Below, one piece after another: positions 9,320 to 17,432 of a DNA stretch of 64,000 nucleotides; within the stretch, counting starts at the first letter, position 1; the number at the start of each line of letters is the position of its first letter. The stretch is taken from the NCBI RefSeq assembly GCF_017916325.1, contig NC_090168.1, forward strand, positions 567,692 to 631,691, in the 5' to 3' direction. This DNA is from Leishmania martiniquensis. Lineage: Eukaryota > Euglenozoa > Kinetoplastea > Trypanosomatida > Trypanosomatidae. A program made the position numbers and the translations under genes. Below the pieces are notes generated by a model. It made no database searches and was not told the origin of the DNA. It worked only from the letters and a program-made list of their open reading frames with translations.

Positions 9320-11323
9320 ATGCCTGCGAGATCAGTCAGGTCCGAGGACGAAGTCCTGTCCCACGCAGTATGCACAAGTGGCTCACCAAGCAAGATGTCG
9401 GTGTGCGCAGCCGTGCTCTCAGGGGCAAAGCGGCGAAGGTGCTCCCTCTGCACACTGAGTCACAAGAGCGCTATGAAGTGCATCATGAGTTTGATGCTGT
9501 TGCTGCTTGTCGTGGGAGCTGTGTGGATTCGGCCGCGCCGCTACGCACGCGTTGGAGATGGCAGCAGCCTTGCCATTCCATACCGCTCCAAAGCCGCAGC
9601 GTATCGCGAAAACGCCGTGTTTGTGGGGCCGCTTCCGCATGGCAGCGAAGTCGTCGTCGCTGGCGCCGCAGGTAAGACTGTCCCCGACGCTGCGCATAGT
9701 CGCTCACGTCGCCAAGAGGCCGTGGAGGCGGAGATCGAGGCGTATCTGGCGAGCCACGGCATCCGTCGCGAACGCCGCACACGTGTGCGCTTTCTCACCC
9801 TCTCTACGGCCGTCGACTGGAAACTGTGCACCGCCCTTGGCGCTGCGGCGCTGGCGGGCATCAGCATTCCGGTTACCGGCTTCAATGGGACCTACTCGCA
9901 CGTCGAGCGCTTCAAAACGTATATCGACTTCGTGGAGCAGGAGGGGCTGCGCGACGACGACATCGTTGTCATACTGGACAGCGACGTTTTCTGGACAGGA
10001 GCCGACTTTATCCCTTTTCTCGGAAAGTTCGCACGCTTTTCACCGGCGAAGGAAAGCGACCTGGACGTCGCTGCCGTTCGGGCATGGGAGGACTATGGGG
10101 AGAAGAAGGCGCCACTTTACATGGCGCGCCTGCAAGCCGAGATGCACAGCGGCGCGGCAGACGTGCAGCGCCCTTTGCTGCAGATGCCGCCTGTGGTGTA
10201 CAACACTGAGCATCTTTGCTGGTGGGGTCAGCACTCGAAGGGTTTCCTGCGGTGCCCAGTGGCCTTTGCGACGCTGGACCACATGATTGAGGTGGCGCGC
10301 AACCACATTTCGAGCTTCGACGTGAGGAAGGTCGTGTCCTACGCGCGCGAGCGTGGCGGCAAGGTGCGTGAGCAACTCGAGGAGTCCTTCAGGGGAAAGC
10401 CACGGTGGATGCTGAACGACTTGCTAGGCAAGCGTGACGCGACGTCGCCGTACATGACGCGACCGCAGCGGTCGCGCGACGATCCGCTCTTCTACAGCAC
10501 CACAATTGTGAAGAGGGCCAACCCCGCCGTTTTCCTGAACGGCGGCATGCACGTGTCACGCGTGTGGGCGCTGCGCAGACTGGCAAAGGCTATGGCAACG
10601 TTCGCAGGGGCAGAGACGCCAGTCGCGGAGAAATTCAGCGGAAGCACGTCTCAATGGCTTTGTGACCAATCGATGCTTGGGGAGATGTACGTGCGAGCGC
10701 GCCTGTACGAAATCGAGCACGACCTGTTGGCAGGGCCTCCGCTTTCGATGCGAACGCCACCAGTCGCGTACGATGACCGTTTCGGGCCACCAGGCCTTGT
10801 TGGTCTGGACCGGCGGTCTGAGATGGCCATTTCAGCCCTCACCATCATACTCCATCCAGCCCTGTATCACCACGGCAAGTACCTGGAGCAACAGTTCCCG
10901 AGCAGCAGGAGCTGGTGGATTTGGAAGAAGACTGAGCACCTGCTGGGCGAGAATGAGCCGCAGGGCCGATCACTGAGCAATCTACGGCTGACGCGTGGTG
11001 GCGCCCTTGTGACGCCTCCGCTGCTGTGGCGCTCGGCGACCTTAGAAGACAGGTCAAGAGGCTTCAACAACGATGCGGAGGAGGACCCTGACGTGGTTCA
11101 TGTTCCTTTTCTGCACTACGCCGGGTATCCCAAGGACAAGCGTTTCGGCAGACAGCATGATTACTATGCATGGATGGTGGCCGCCCGTCACGACAGCCGG
11201 GCTCGCGAACTCGCGGTGAACGTTCTAGGGAGGGAGCTGGTGGAGCTGTGGCTCCACGAGGAGCGCGTATTCGTTAACTTCACGCGTATGTGCGAGGACC
11301 CGATTCGGCTATTCTCGCCTTAG
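9320..11323 (+). CDS. Type II membrane GT-A glycosyltransferase, SCG-like (copy 1)
   Basis: A 667-residue protein. The frame opens upstream at a TTG, but the first ATG is at 9320; an ATG 25 codons later is the alternative. A basic cytosolic tail is followed by a single hydrophobic anchor at about 54-70 (MSLMLLLLVVGAVWI), the topology of a Golgi glycosyltransferase. The lumenal domain has a GT-A-type core with the DxD motif in VVILDSDVFW (D220, D222), similar in layout to lysyl-hydroxylase-type and Leishmania phosphoglycan side-chain galactosyltransferases (SCG/SCGR family). That would make it a modifier of surface lipophosphoglycan, but donor and acceptor are inferred. The gene is the only part of the unit with clustered amino-acid variation: blocks near residues 41-59, 294-301, 342-345, 402-406, 434-457, 500-516, 535 and 601-617. 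Its TAG stop is directly followed, in the same frame, by the aminotransferase relic. Confidence 0.8.
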   Translation: MPARSVRSEDEVLSHAVCTSGSPSKMSVCAAVLSGAKRRRCSLCTLSHKSAMKCIMSLMLLLLVVGAVWIRPRRYARVGDGSSLAIPYRSKAAAYRENAVFVGPLPHGSEVVVAGAAGKTVPDAAHSRSRRQEAVEAEIEAYLASHGIRRERRTRVRFLTLSTAVDWKLCTALGAAALAGISIPVTGFNGTYSHVERFKTYIDFVEQEGLRDDDIVVILDSDVFWTGADFIPFLGKFARFSPAKESDLDVAAVRAWEDYGEKKAPLYMARLQAEMHSGAADVQRPLLQMPPVVYNTEHLCWWGQHSKGFLRCPVAFATLDHMIEVARNHISSFDVRKVVSYARERGGKVREQLEESFRGKPRWMLNDLLGKRDATSPYMTRPQRSRDDPLFYSTTIVKRANPAVFLNGGMHVSRVWALRRLAKAMATFAGAETPVAEKFSGSTSQWLCDQSMLGEMYVRARLYEIEHDLLAGPPLSMRTPPVAYDDRFGPPGLVGLDRRSEMAISALTIILHPALYHHGKYLEQQFPSSRSWWIWKKTEHLLGENEPQGRSLSNLRLTRGGALVTPPLLWRSATLEDRSRGFNNDAEEDPDVVHVPFLHYAGYPKDKRFGRQHDYYAWMVAARHDSRARELAVNVLGRELVELWLHEERVFVNFTRMCEDPIRLFSP

Positions 11324-12037
11324 CCCGAGCTCGTGGGGCAGCTGTGCAGAAGTTACACGAAGCTCCTCTCCCGTGACATTCAGCCGTCGAACGTCGTTGT
11401 GACGAATGGCGTCACGCAGGCCCTCAACGCCATATTTCAGGCCCTTGTCAACCATGGCGATGAAGTCGTTCTCGTTGAGCCCTTTTACGATGCGTACTAC
11501 CAGGACATCGCTGTCTCGGGCGGTGTGGCGAGGTACGTGTCTCTTCGGCCCTCCACTGAGTCGGCCGATAGCTGGAAGCTGACCCGCGAGGCGCTGCTCG
11601 AGGCAGTTAGCGAGAAGACGAAGCTCATTCTCATCAACACGCCACAGAACATCCCCGGTAAGGTATGGGACGTGGCGGAACTCGAGATCATCGCAGAAGT
11701 AGCAAAGCAGCTCGACGCGGTTGTAATCTCCGATGAAGTATACATGCACCTGACCTACGGCAAGCCCCAGGGTGGGTTCTTTGTTCTTGCTGGCATTGCA
11801 AAAGTGGATCCGAAGCACTACTATGGCCCCTCGAACAAGTCACAAGCAAAGGACTGGCAATTCTGTATGTGGCTAACCAAGAAAATCGGCGTGTGCGCCA
11901 TTCCTGTGACAGCGTTTTGCAAAGCCGAGAGCAAGCCCCTCTACGAGAGCTATGTCCGGTTTGCCTGCTGCCGGTCACCGTGTGAGCTTCACGCTGCCGC
12001 TGAAAGGCTCCAGAAGCTGCGCGAGTATCTTCTCTGA
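11324..12037 (+). pseudogene. Kynurenine aminotransferase/cysteine-conjugate beta-lyase relic, unit 1
   Basis: The frame encodes parts of a class I PLP aminotransferase of the KAT/CCBL type: VVVTNGVTQALNAIFQALV, GDEVVLVEPFYDAYYQ, LINTPQN and ISDEVYMHLTYGKP are clear. After GKPQ (about 11770) the frame jumps to the family's C-terminal part (GGFFVLAGI ... YVRFACCRSP ... LQKLREYLL), so about 110-120 residues including the PLP-binding lysine region (SAGKTFS-type) are missing. The N-terminal part of the family is also missing and there is no ATG; the homology starts immediately after the glycosyltransferase stop codon and in the same frame. It cannot be an active aminotransferase. The open frame over 237 codons despite two deletions is notable. 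Confidence 0.85.
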
Positions 12038-12889
12038 GGGGTGGGGGGCGCAGCGGTAGTCTTTCGTCACCCCGCCTCCGCTCTTTACAAGGAAAATAAT
12101 AATAGGAATGCAGCTTATCACTATTAGCCCGCACCTTTTTCTCTACATGGGGGAGGGGGGCCTCCTCTCATCTGCCATTGAACGGCTCATTTTGCAGTCG
12201 TTGCCTTTATTCGCTGTATTTCCCTTTCTGTTTGCTGGCACAGCCTGCGGCAAGTGTGTCTCGGCGACGTTCTTCCTTTTCTTTGTTCTCGCTTTCCCTG
12301 CTGTTGCTGTTGCTGCCGTTACCGTTCTCCATTAAAATACTCCATCGTCTCTTTTTCTCGCCCATCTCAGATCGTATCAGGCTAGAGAAAATAAGGGACT
12401 GCTCGCGTGCTGATCATCGGTGCTTTGTACTGTGCGGGCGCTCTCACCGTCCGAGCTCGGCACCCGAACTGCCACTGAGCCGAGCATGCCTCGTCAGCCT
12501 CAAGAGCACAATCGCGATGCCCTGCTTTTTGCCAATCGTCCGCTTCTTCGGCCTGTCTGTAATAGCTCCCTTCTCGTTAGCGCCTGCGCTTTTCGCCGCG
12601 GCTGGCGCGCTTCCCTCCTCCGCTGCTACGTGTTTGACTGGGGATCGGAGTACATTTGTGTGCTGCACCGGTCGGCTCACCCGTGTCTTTGCAGCCCTGG
12701 GGTCCTATGCGCGGGATTCCCGCAAGCTGTCGTCGCTGGCTGCGTGCGCGATGCCGCAGAGGGCGACTTCCTGGCGGCGACGCAGCTTTTGTTCTCCTTC
12801 CACTGCCTCCCCGATCTCTTTCTCCCCTCCTCTTTCGACGTTTCTTGACAAGGCCACCTCGAGAGGCTCAAAAAGATGCCGGCGGGGCA
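12038..12889. other. Intergenic region and splice signal ahead of syntaxin 16
   Basis: About 0.85 kb, T/C-rich in its first half. A strong pyrimidine tract at about 12787-12846 ends in AG at 12851-12852, a good trans-splice acceptor. An ATG at 12876 lies out of frame 14 bases ahead of the syntaxin ATG and opens a 44-codon overlapping frame. Equivalents: 21369-22220, 30698-31549 and 40024-40875. Confidence 0.6.
12787..12852 (+). promoter_or_regulatory. Polypyrimidine tract and trans-splice acceptor for syntaxin 16
   Basis: A nearly pure C/T tract (cctccccgatctctttctcc and following) runs to an AG at 12851-12852, leaving a 5' leader of about 37 bases before the ATG at 12890. This is the normal trypanosomatid arrangement for spliced-leader addition. 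Confidence 0.55.
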
Positions 12890-13717
12890 ATGCCGCCAAA
12901 AGTCAGAGACCGCCTTGTCGAGTTTTGTGAGCGGCGTGCTGCTGCGCACACAAGGTACAGCCGCTGTGCATCTCCAGCGCAAGAGCAGCCACCGGAGCAC
13001 CTTTTTATAGTTCCGCTTTGGAGCAGGCTTCCGTCTGATTTCGAGGAGAATGCGCTCGCCCTCCTTGGCCAAATCGAGCAGCTCCGCTCCATGCACCTCC
13101 GTTTCCTGAAGCCGAAGCTCCGCAGCGGAGAGGAAGAAGACGAACTCCGAGCAGCAATCGATAAGCAGGCAGCCGAGATTCAAGCTGCACTCAAAACGCT
13201 GGAGCATGCTATTGTTGTCGGCACGCATCTCAAAAGTGCGTACTCTGAGGAAGAAGTACGCATTGTGAAAAGCGTCCGTATGCACCTAACGCTGCGCCTC
13301 AAGGAGCTTGCTCTACACTTCAAGTCTGTGCAGGAACTATTTGGAACGCAACTGCACCGGCGGGAGCTGAAATCGGCCAGGTACATGAAGATTGGAAGTG
13401 ATGCTGCCTACAACGCTGTCCGGCAAGAAGCAAGAACTGCCCACTTGCTTGAAATGGGCTTTACGGAGCAGGACATACGGTCTCTCCTGATCGAGGAGAT
13501 GCAGCGCGATCAAACGAGCAACGGAATGAAGGATATCCTTGACAGCATCCAGGAGATCCACCGCGTATTCGAGGGCCTTCACACCATGGTAGTCGAGCAG
13601 GGAACGATGCTAGACAGGATCGATTACAATGCCGACAAGGCACTGGTGAGTGCATCCAAAGCGCAGCTGGAGCTGGAAAAGGCTCGCGAAAATAGCAGCG
13701 GCTGCGTCCTTATGTGA
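12890..13717 (+). CDS. Qa-SNARE, syntaxin 16/Tlg2-like, unit 1
   Basis: A 275-residue Qa-SNARE of endosome-to-trans-Golgi traffic. The N-terminus VRDRLVEFCERR resembles the short N-peptide by which Tlg2/syntaxin 16 binds Vps45. A three-helix (Habc) region spans about 55-170, with PSDFEENALALLGQIEQLRS matching the family. The SNARE motif is at about 205-265, with IHRVFEGLHTMVVEQGTMLD and DRIDYN; the Q of VEQG is the zero-layer glutamine. The frame ends SSGCVLM, with no transmembrane helix, although the family normally has one. CVLM fits a CaaX farnesylation box. However, a typical hydrophobic tail is encoded in another frame just downstream (13714-13806), so this may be a frameshifted gene. 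The ATG at 12890 gives the N-peptide; an out-of-frame ATG at 12876 precedes it. Confidence 0.85.
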   Translation: MPPKVRDRLVEFCERRAAAHTRYSRCASPAQEQPPEHLFIVPLWSRLPSDFEENALALLGQIEQLRSMHLRFLKPKLRSGEEEDELRAAIDKQAAEIQAALKTLEHAIVVGTHLKSAYSEEEVRIVKSVRMHLTLRLKELALHFKSVQELFGTQLHRRELKSARYMKIGSDAAYNAVRQEARTAHLLEMGFTEQDIRSLLIEEMQRDQTSNGMKDILDSIQEIHRVFEGLHTMVVEQGTMLDRIDYNADKALVSASKAQLELEKARENSSGCVLM

Positions 13718-13806
13718 CATCGGCGCGTCGTACTTTCGCTGTACTCTGCTCAGCCAACTGCATGACTATCGTCGCGCTCTTTGCGTATGTCTTCTTCACC
13801 AGATAG
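13714..13806 (+). other. Latent transmembrane tail in a shifted frame after syntaxin 16
   Basis: Reading from GTG at 13714 gives VTSARRTFAVLC then SANCMTIVALFAYVFFTR and a stop at 13804-13806. This is a short basic linker, about 20 hydrophobic residues and a two-residue end, the usual C-terminal anchor of a syntaxin at the expected distance from the SNARE motif. It is one frame away from the syntaxin reading frame and is present identically in units 2-4 (23045-23137, 32374-32466, 41700-41792). Confidence 0.6.
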
Positions 13807-14096
13807 CGAATAAGTGTAGAGTAGGTCGCTGCGGGCGGCGCGGGCGACTACGCCAGGCTGTCGCCTGTGCCGCTTCGGCGAGCATGCGTGTGGCATGTAT
13901 TTCGTTGGCTATGCGCTCCACACGTCACTTCTCCTCCTCAACAACGTCGCTCTTTCTTTTTGCCCCCATCAACAATCTACCATTCGCTGAACTCAAAGCT
14001 AGCGGCTGTGGTGTAACCCGGCAAGGGCTCTACTTTTCTACCGCGGCGCTCGTCAGGGTGAAGGCGCCCCCCTGATTCCGCTAGCACTAGAAAAAA
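13718..14096. other. Syntaxin 16-NIP7 intergenic region
   Basis: About 0.38 kb containing the latent syntaxin tail, then a T/C-rich stretch near 13927-13968 that could serve NIP7 splicing. The run of T near 13956 and the run of A before the NIP7 ATG vary by one base between units. Nothing else recognised. Confidence 0.5.
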
Positions 14097-14512
14097 ATGC
14101 GGCCTCTCACCGACGAAGAGTCTAAAAAGCTCTTCGGCAAGCTTGCACGGCACATTGGCGCCAACACAACGCATTTACTGGAGAGAACAGGCGAGGAGGA
14201 ACACGTTTTTCGCCCCCACAAGAGTCGCATCTGGTACATGCCGCGACGCCTCGCAAAGCTTGCGAGCTGTGTATCCAAAAAGAATCTGATGGGCATAGGC
14301 GTCTTGTTTGCCAAGGGTACCCACAATGGAAGCGTACGCATCCAAGTGACAGCGCCAGAATGCATTGCGCGATACCGTCTCTTCAGTATCTGGGTGAAGC
14401 CGAGCCAAGAGCAGAGAGGTTCCTGTACGGTGGAGACGTCAGTCGGGCAGGCCTTGGCCGTATCACCGAGTCGGCACCCAAGTACCGGAAGGTGGCCGTG
14501 GCGCTGCGCAGG
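14097..14512 (+). pseudogene. NIP7: NIP7 5' relic, unit 1 end
   Basis: This begins with the NIP7 start (MRPLTDEESKKLFGKLARHI) and follows the intact NIP7 at 48459 for about 135 codons. It then carries a 2-base insertion (gagcagagaggttcc against gaacagaggttcc, about 14412), so FLYGG and GLGRITES continue in another frame, and ends at a join to the ABC1 kinase gene after the codons for KVAV. It differs from the intact copy at conserved positions, for example H for Y in ARYIG and P for L in FRLHKS. Read from its own ATG it stops at 14567 with an unrelated tail, so it cannot make NIP7. Confidence 0.88.
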
Positions 14513-15934
14513 CCGTGTATATCCACGCAGGCTGCGTGGGATCTGTGCATGTACAGCACAATCATGACTCTGCTCAAGCTCCTCTTTGACTTACCGACGG
14601 ACTGGTCGAAGAAGACGGTGTGCGACGCATTGGAACGCGAGATGGACTTCACTGTGGAGGCCTCCAACGCGAAGCGCTTCCGGCGCGCCTTCCGCGGCAA
14701 CCCGCGCTTGTACATCCCGCGTGTGCACGACGCGTACACCTCAGCGCAGTTGCTCGTGCTGGAGTGGATCGAGGGAACGAAGCTGAGCGATGTCGAGTCT
14801 GTACGGGCACAGTACGATGAGAAGCGTGTTCTGACCACCTTGTTCGACGCCGTCGGCGACATGGTGTTTAAGCATGGCTTCGTCCACGCCGACCCCCACG
14901 CTGCTAATGTGCTTGTGCGGCCCATGCCGCAGGCCGATCCAGCGCCGGCAACCGTCGGCCCTGAGAGCGCCGCTGCGAACACCACCACCACCACCACGCC
15001 GGCGGCGACGGCGGCCCGGCACGCCAAGGCAGCGCATGACCCGAGCGACTGCCAAGTCGTCCTCATCGACTTTGGCCTCGCCACGCGGGAGCGGGTGCGC
15101 TTTCGCTATCAATACGCGCTCCTCTTTGTAAGCCTTTTCACCCATGACAGGGAGTCACTTCGGCGGGTAGTGCACGACTGGGGCATCGACGATGCTGAGA
15201 TGTTTGCCTCTATCCAGGCGCAGAAGCCCTTCGAAGCGATCCAGGCTGGCAGCTACGGTGAGGTCACACGCGACGAGGTGATGGCGATGCAGCAGAGGGC
15301 GCACGAGCGGGCAAAAGAGGCCCTGCGCGACATACGACGTCTCCCGAAGGAGCTTATCATGGTGGGCCGCAGCCTCGACATCGTACGCGGCGTCAATCGG
15401 CTTTACGGGTCGCCGGTGAACCGCATCAACATGTTTGTGCAGAGCGCCGTGGAGTGCCTGGGCCCGATGCGCAACTATGACGCGGTCGATGCGTACCTAA
15501 AGCGCATGCAGAAGATGATGGAAAGGCGGGGCTGCTTGGCCTCTATCGGCATGGACGACTACCAGGAGTACGAAAGCCTGTACGGCGCCTCTGCAGACAC
15601 CGTCCGAGAGGAACAGGAAGCTGCAGCGGCACAGATCGCCGCCGAAGACGCGCAGCTCGGGTATCAGCACCCCTGGCCGGGGCCGGCATCGGGGGTGCAC
15701 GCGTGGCTCGACGCCGTGTATCGGGCCCTGATGCTGCACGGCCTTTTGTTTGTGCTTAACGCGGTCCACATGCTCACCTGCACATACAACTCGCTGATCG
15801 CGTCGTTGCTGCCATCCGCGGCGCAGAAGAAGCTCCGCATCGCAAGCCTGGAAGACCGACCCGATTGTCTATTCGGGCGAGGGGAGTGGAGGGAGGAGGA
15901 AGAGGCGGCAGAGGCCGTCTTGGCAGCTGGCTGA
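14360..15934 (+). pseudogene. NIP7/ABC1-kinase chimeric frame, copy in unit 2
   Basis: An open frame of 524 codons starting at an ATG inside the NIP7 relic. Residues 1-47 are partly out-of-frame and partly true NIP7 sequence (FLYGGDVSRAGLGRITES); from about residue 52 it is the ABC1 kinase C-terminal part, including HADPHAAN and DFG. The KxGQ and ASIAQVH motifs are absent and the VAIK lysine is replaced (VAVALRRP against VAVKVRKP in the intact gene). It therefore lacks the elements that define ABC1 kinase ATP binding and is almost certainly not a working kinase. It carries one additional Thr codon in the Thr run compared with the other copies. Confidence 0.82.
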
Positions 15935-16827
15935 AGCGCACGCACAGCAAAATCGATCGAAGGTGAAGGGGGAGGGAGAGAGGCAAGGGCGCCGATGCAG
16001 CGGCCGGGTGCACATCTCTACTTGCTCCCCGCCCCCAATGGCCTCCTCCGTATCCTCTTCTTGCGTTTTTCTACGCTGCGCTCTGCAGATGGCACAGCGG
16101 TTGTACGCACGCGCCAGCACCCCTACTGCTCGCTCGCCTTGAGGTGCGCTGTTTTCTGCCCGTGGCGGATGCCCCTGCCTTGCCTCGTTCCCCTCTCTCC
16201 GCGCCCTGCAACTTTGCGCCTTTCGGCTTAGCCGGCGTGCGCACCACACGCGTTTGGTCGAGAGCCACACACAGAGTAGTTTTCCAGCCGAGAGATGCAG
16301 ACAGGCGCGGCAGCTCGTCCCTCTCCGCCTCTTCTTGCCCTTGCTCATGGGATCCAATCGCCCCCTCCCTCGCTGCAGCGCTCTCAACTGCTCAGCCTCC
16401 AGCCGTCCAGAGCGCTTGCCGCTCGAGCAAGGCACAATGCAGCGGCGCACATGCTCGTGTGCAGCTGGGCACCACATGCCAAGCACCCACTTAGCTGTCT
16501 GCGAGCGCGCTCGCTCTCGCACGTGCTCTCTCTCTCTCTCCTCCCTCCCCCTCTCATTGTGTTCCATGCGTGGTCGGCTCACCACCTTCGCGCGCACACA
16601 CAAAGGTGCAAGAGCCATGTGCAGGTGCTCGTCCTGCTACCTCTCTGGCCGTTATAACCTCCTGGTGCGTGCCCCTGCCTATCCTGTTTTTGCCTCCTTC
16701 CGCCAGCGCATAGTCCCGCGCAAGCAACGCCGCACAGCAGCACCATCGGGCCTTCTCTCCGTAGCTCTTCTCCCCCGCTGCCCCCGTGCGCTATTTCTTC
16801 CCCGAGGCTGGAGTGGTCGCTGCGCGC

Positions 16828-17432
16828 ATGTCTGGCATCATTCACAAAGAGAGCCTGCCTGCGCAGAGCCTCATCAAGCGGCGCCGCGTCGACACCCAAG
16901 CGACGACAGGGTCCTGCAGCGAAGACAGGCGCGGAGACGACGATGAGAAGCGCGTCGACAATGTGGCGAAGGGTGAGGCGGGCGAGAACGGTGCCACATG
17001 CTTGGCCGGGGCCCCGTCTGGGCCATGCAGCTCCTTCGCGCAGACTGAGAACGCGAGCAGCAGCAGTGATGATGATGACGATCAAATCGAGCTGGAAAGC
17101 GCAGGCCTGGCGGAACTGCGTGCGCCGCGCAGTCGTCGTCAGCAGGAGCAGCCGAGGGCCGGCGGATCTGCCTCATCCTCCTCCGCTCAGTCGTCGGCGA
17201 ATGTGCCAGCTGGCCCCGACACCACGCCTCCTCCCTCTGCTTTGAAGGCACACCTTCCGGCGCCCCACACAAACAGTTACGACCACGACGTGTTATTTCG
17301 GAACGTGCTGTGGCGCAGTCCTTCCAAAGCGGGTACTGCAGAGGAGAAGCGGAAGCAAAGTGGGCCGCAGTGCTGAACCGCACTCAGGACTCGGTGGCCT
17401 TTCGGGACTTCATGAAGAGGCACTTCAAATGA
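16828..17432 (+). pseudogene. CWC15: CWC15-like, unit 2, frameshifted
   Basis: Identical to the unit 1 copy until near 17358, where the run of four A in gcaaaagtgg has three A. The frame then ends at 17376 after SGPQC, so the signature C-terminus with FRDFMKRHFK is out of frame. A homopolymer assembly error is possible; unit 4 has the same change. Confidence 0.75.

Larger units (their letters stand above)
5185..14512 (+). repeat. Tandem unit 1 (9.33 kb)
   Basis: First of the direct repeats. It starts inside the intact ABC1 kinase gene at the codon ccg of ccgtgtatatcc and ends where the NIP7 relic is joined to the next kinase fragment. Contents: ABC1K 3' part, CWC15, glycosyltransferase, aminotransferase relic, syntaxin 16, NIP7 5' relic. 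Apart from the glycosyltransferase the sequence is almost base-identical to units 2-5. Confidence 0.95.

Noticed and set aside
9507..10286. A 259-codon + frame inside the glycosyltransferase
   Set aside because: Shadow frame, Arg/Ser/Thr-rich; the main frame carries the membrane anchor and DxD motif.
12656..12889. N-terminal extension of 78 codons on syntaxin 16
   Set aside because: It is read through the pyrimidine-rich leader; the ATG at 12890 restores the conserved N-peptide.
12178..12930. A 250-codon + frame ahead of syntaxin 16
   Set aside because: It crosses the polypyrimidine tract and splice acceptor and overlaps the syntaxin start; Ser/Phe/Leu-rich as expected for translated T/C-rich DNA.
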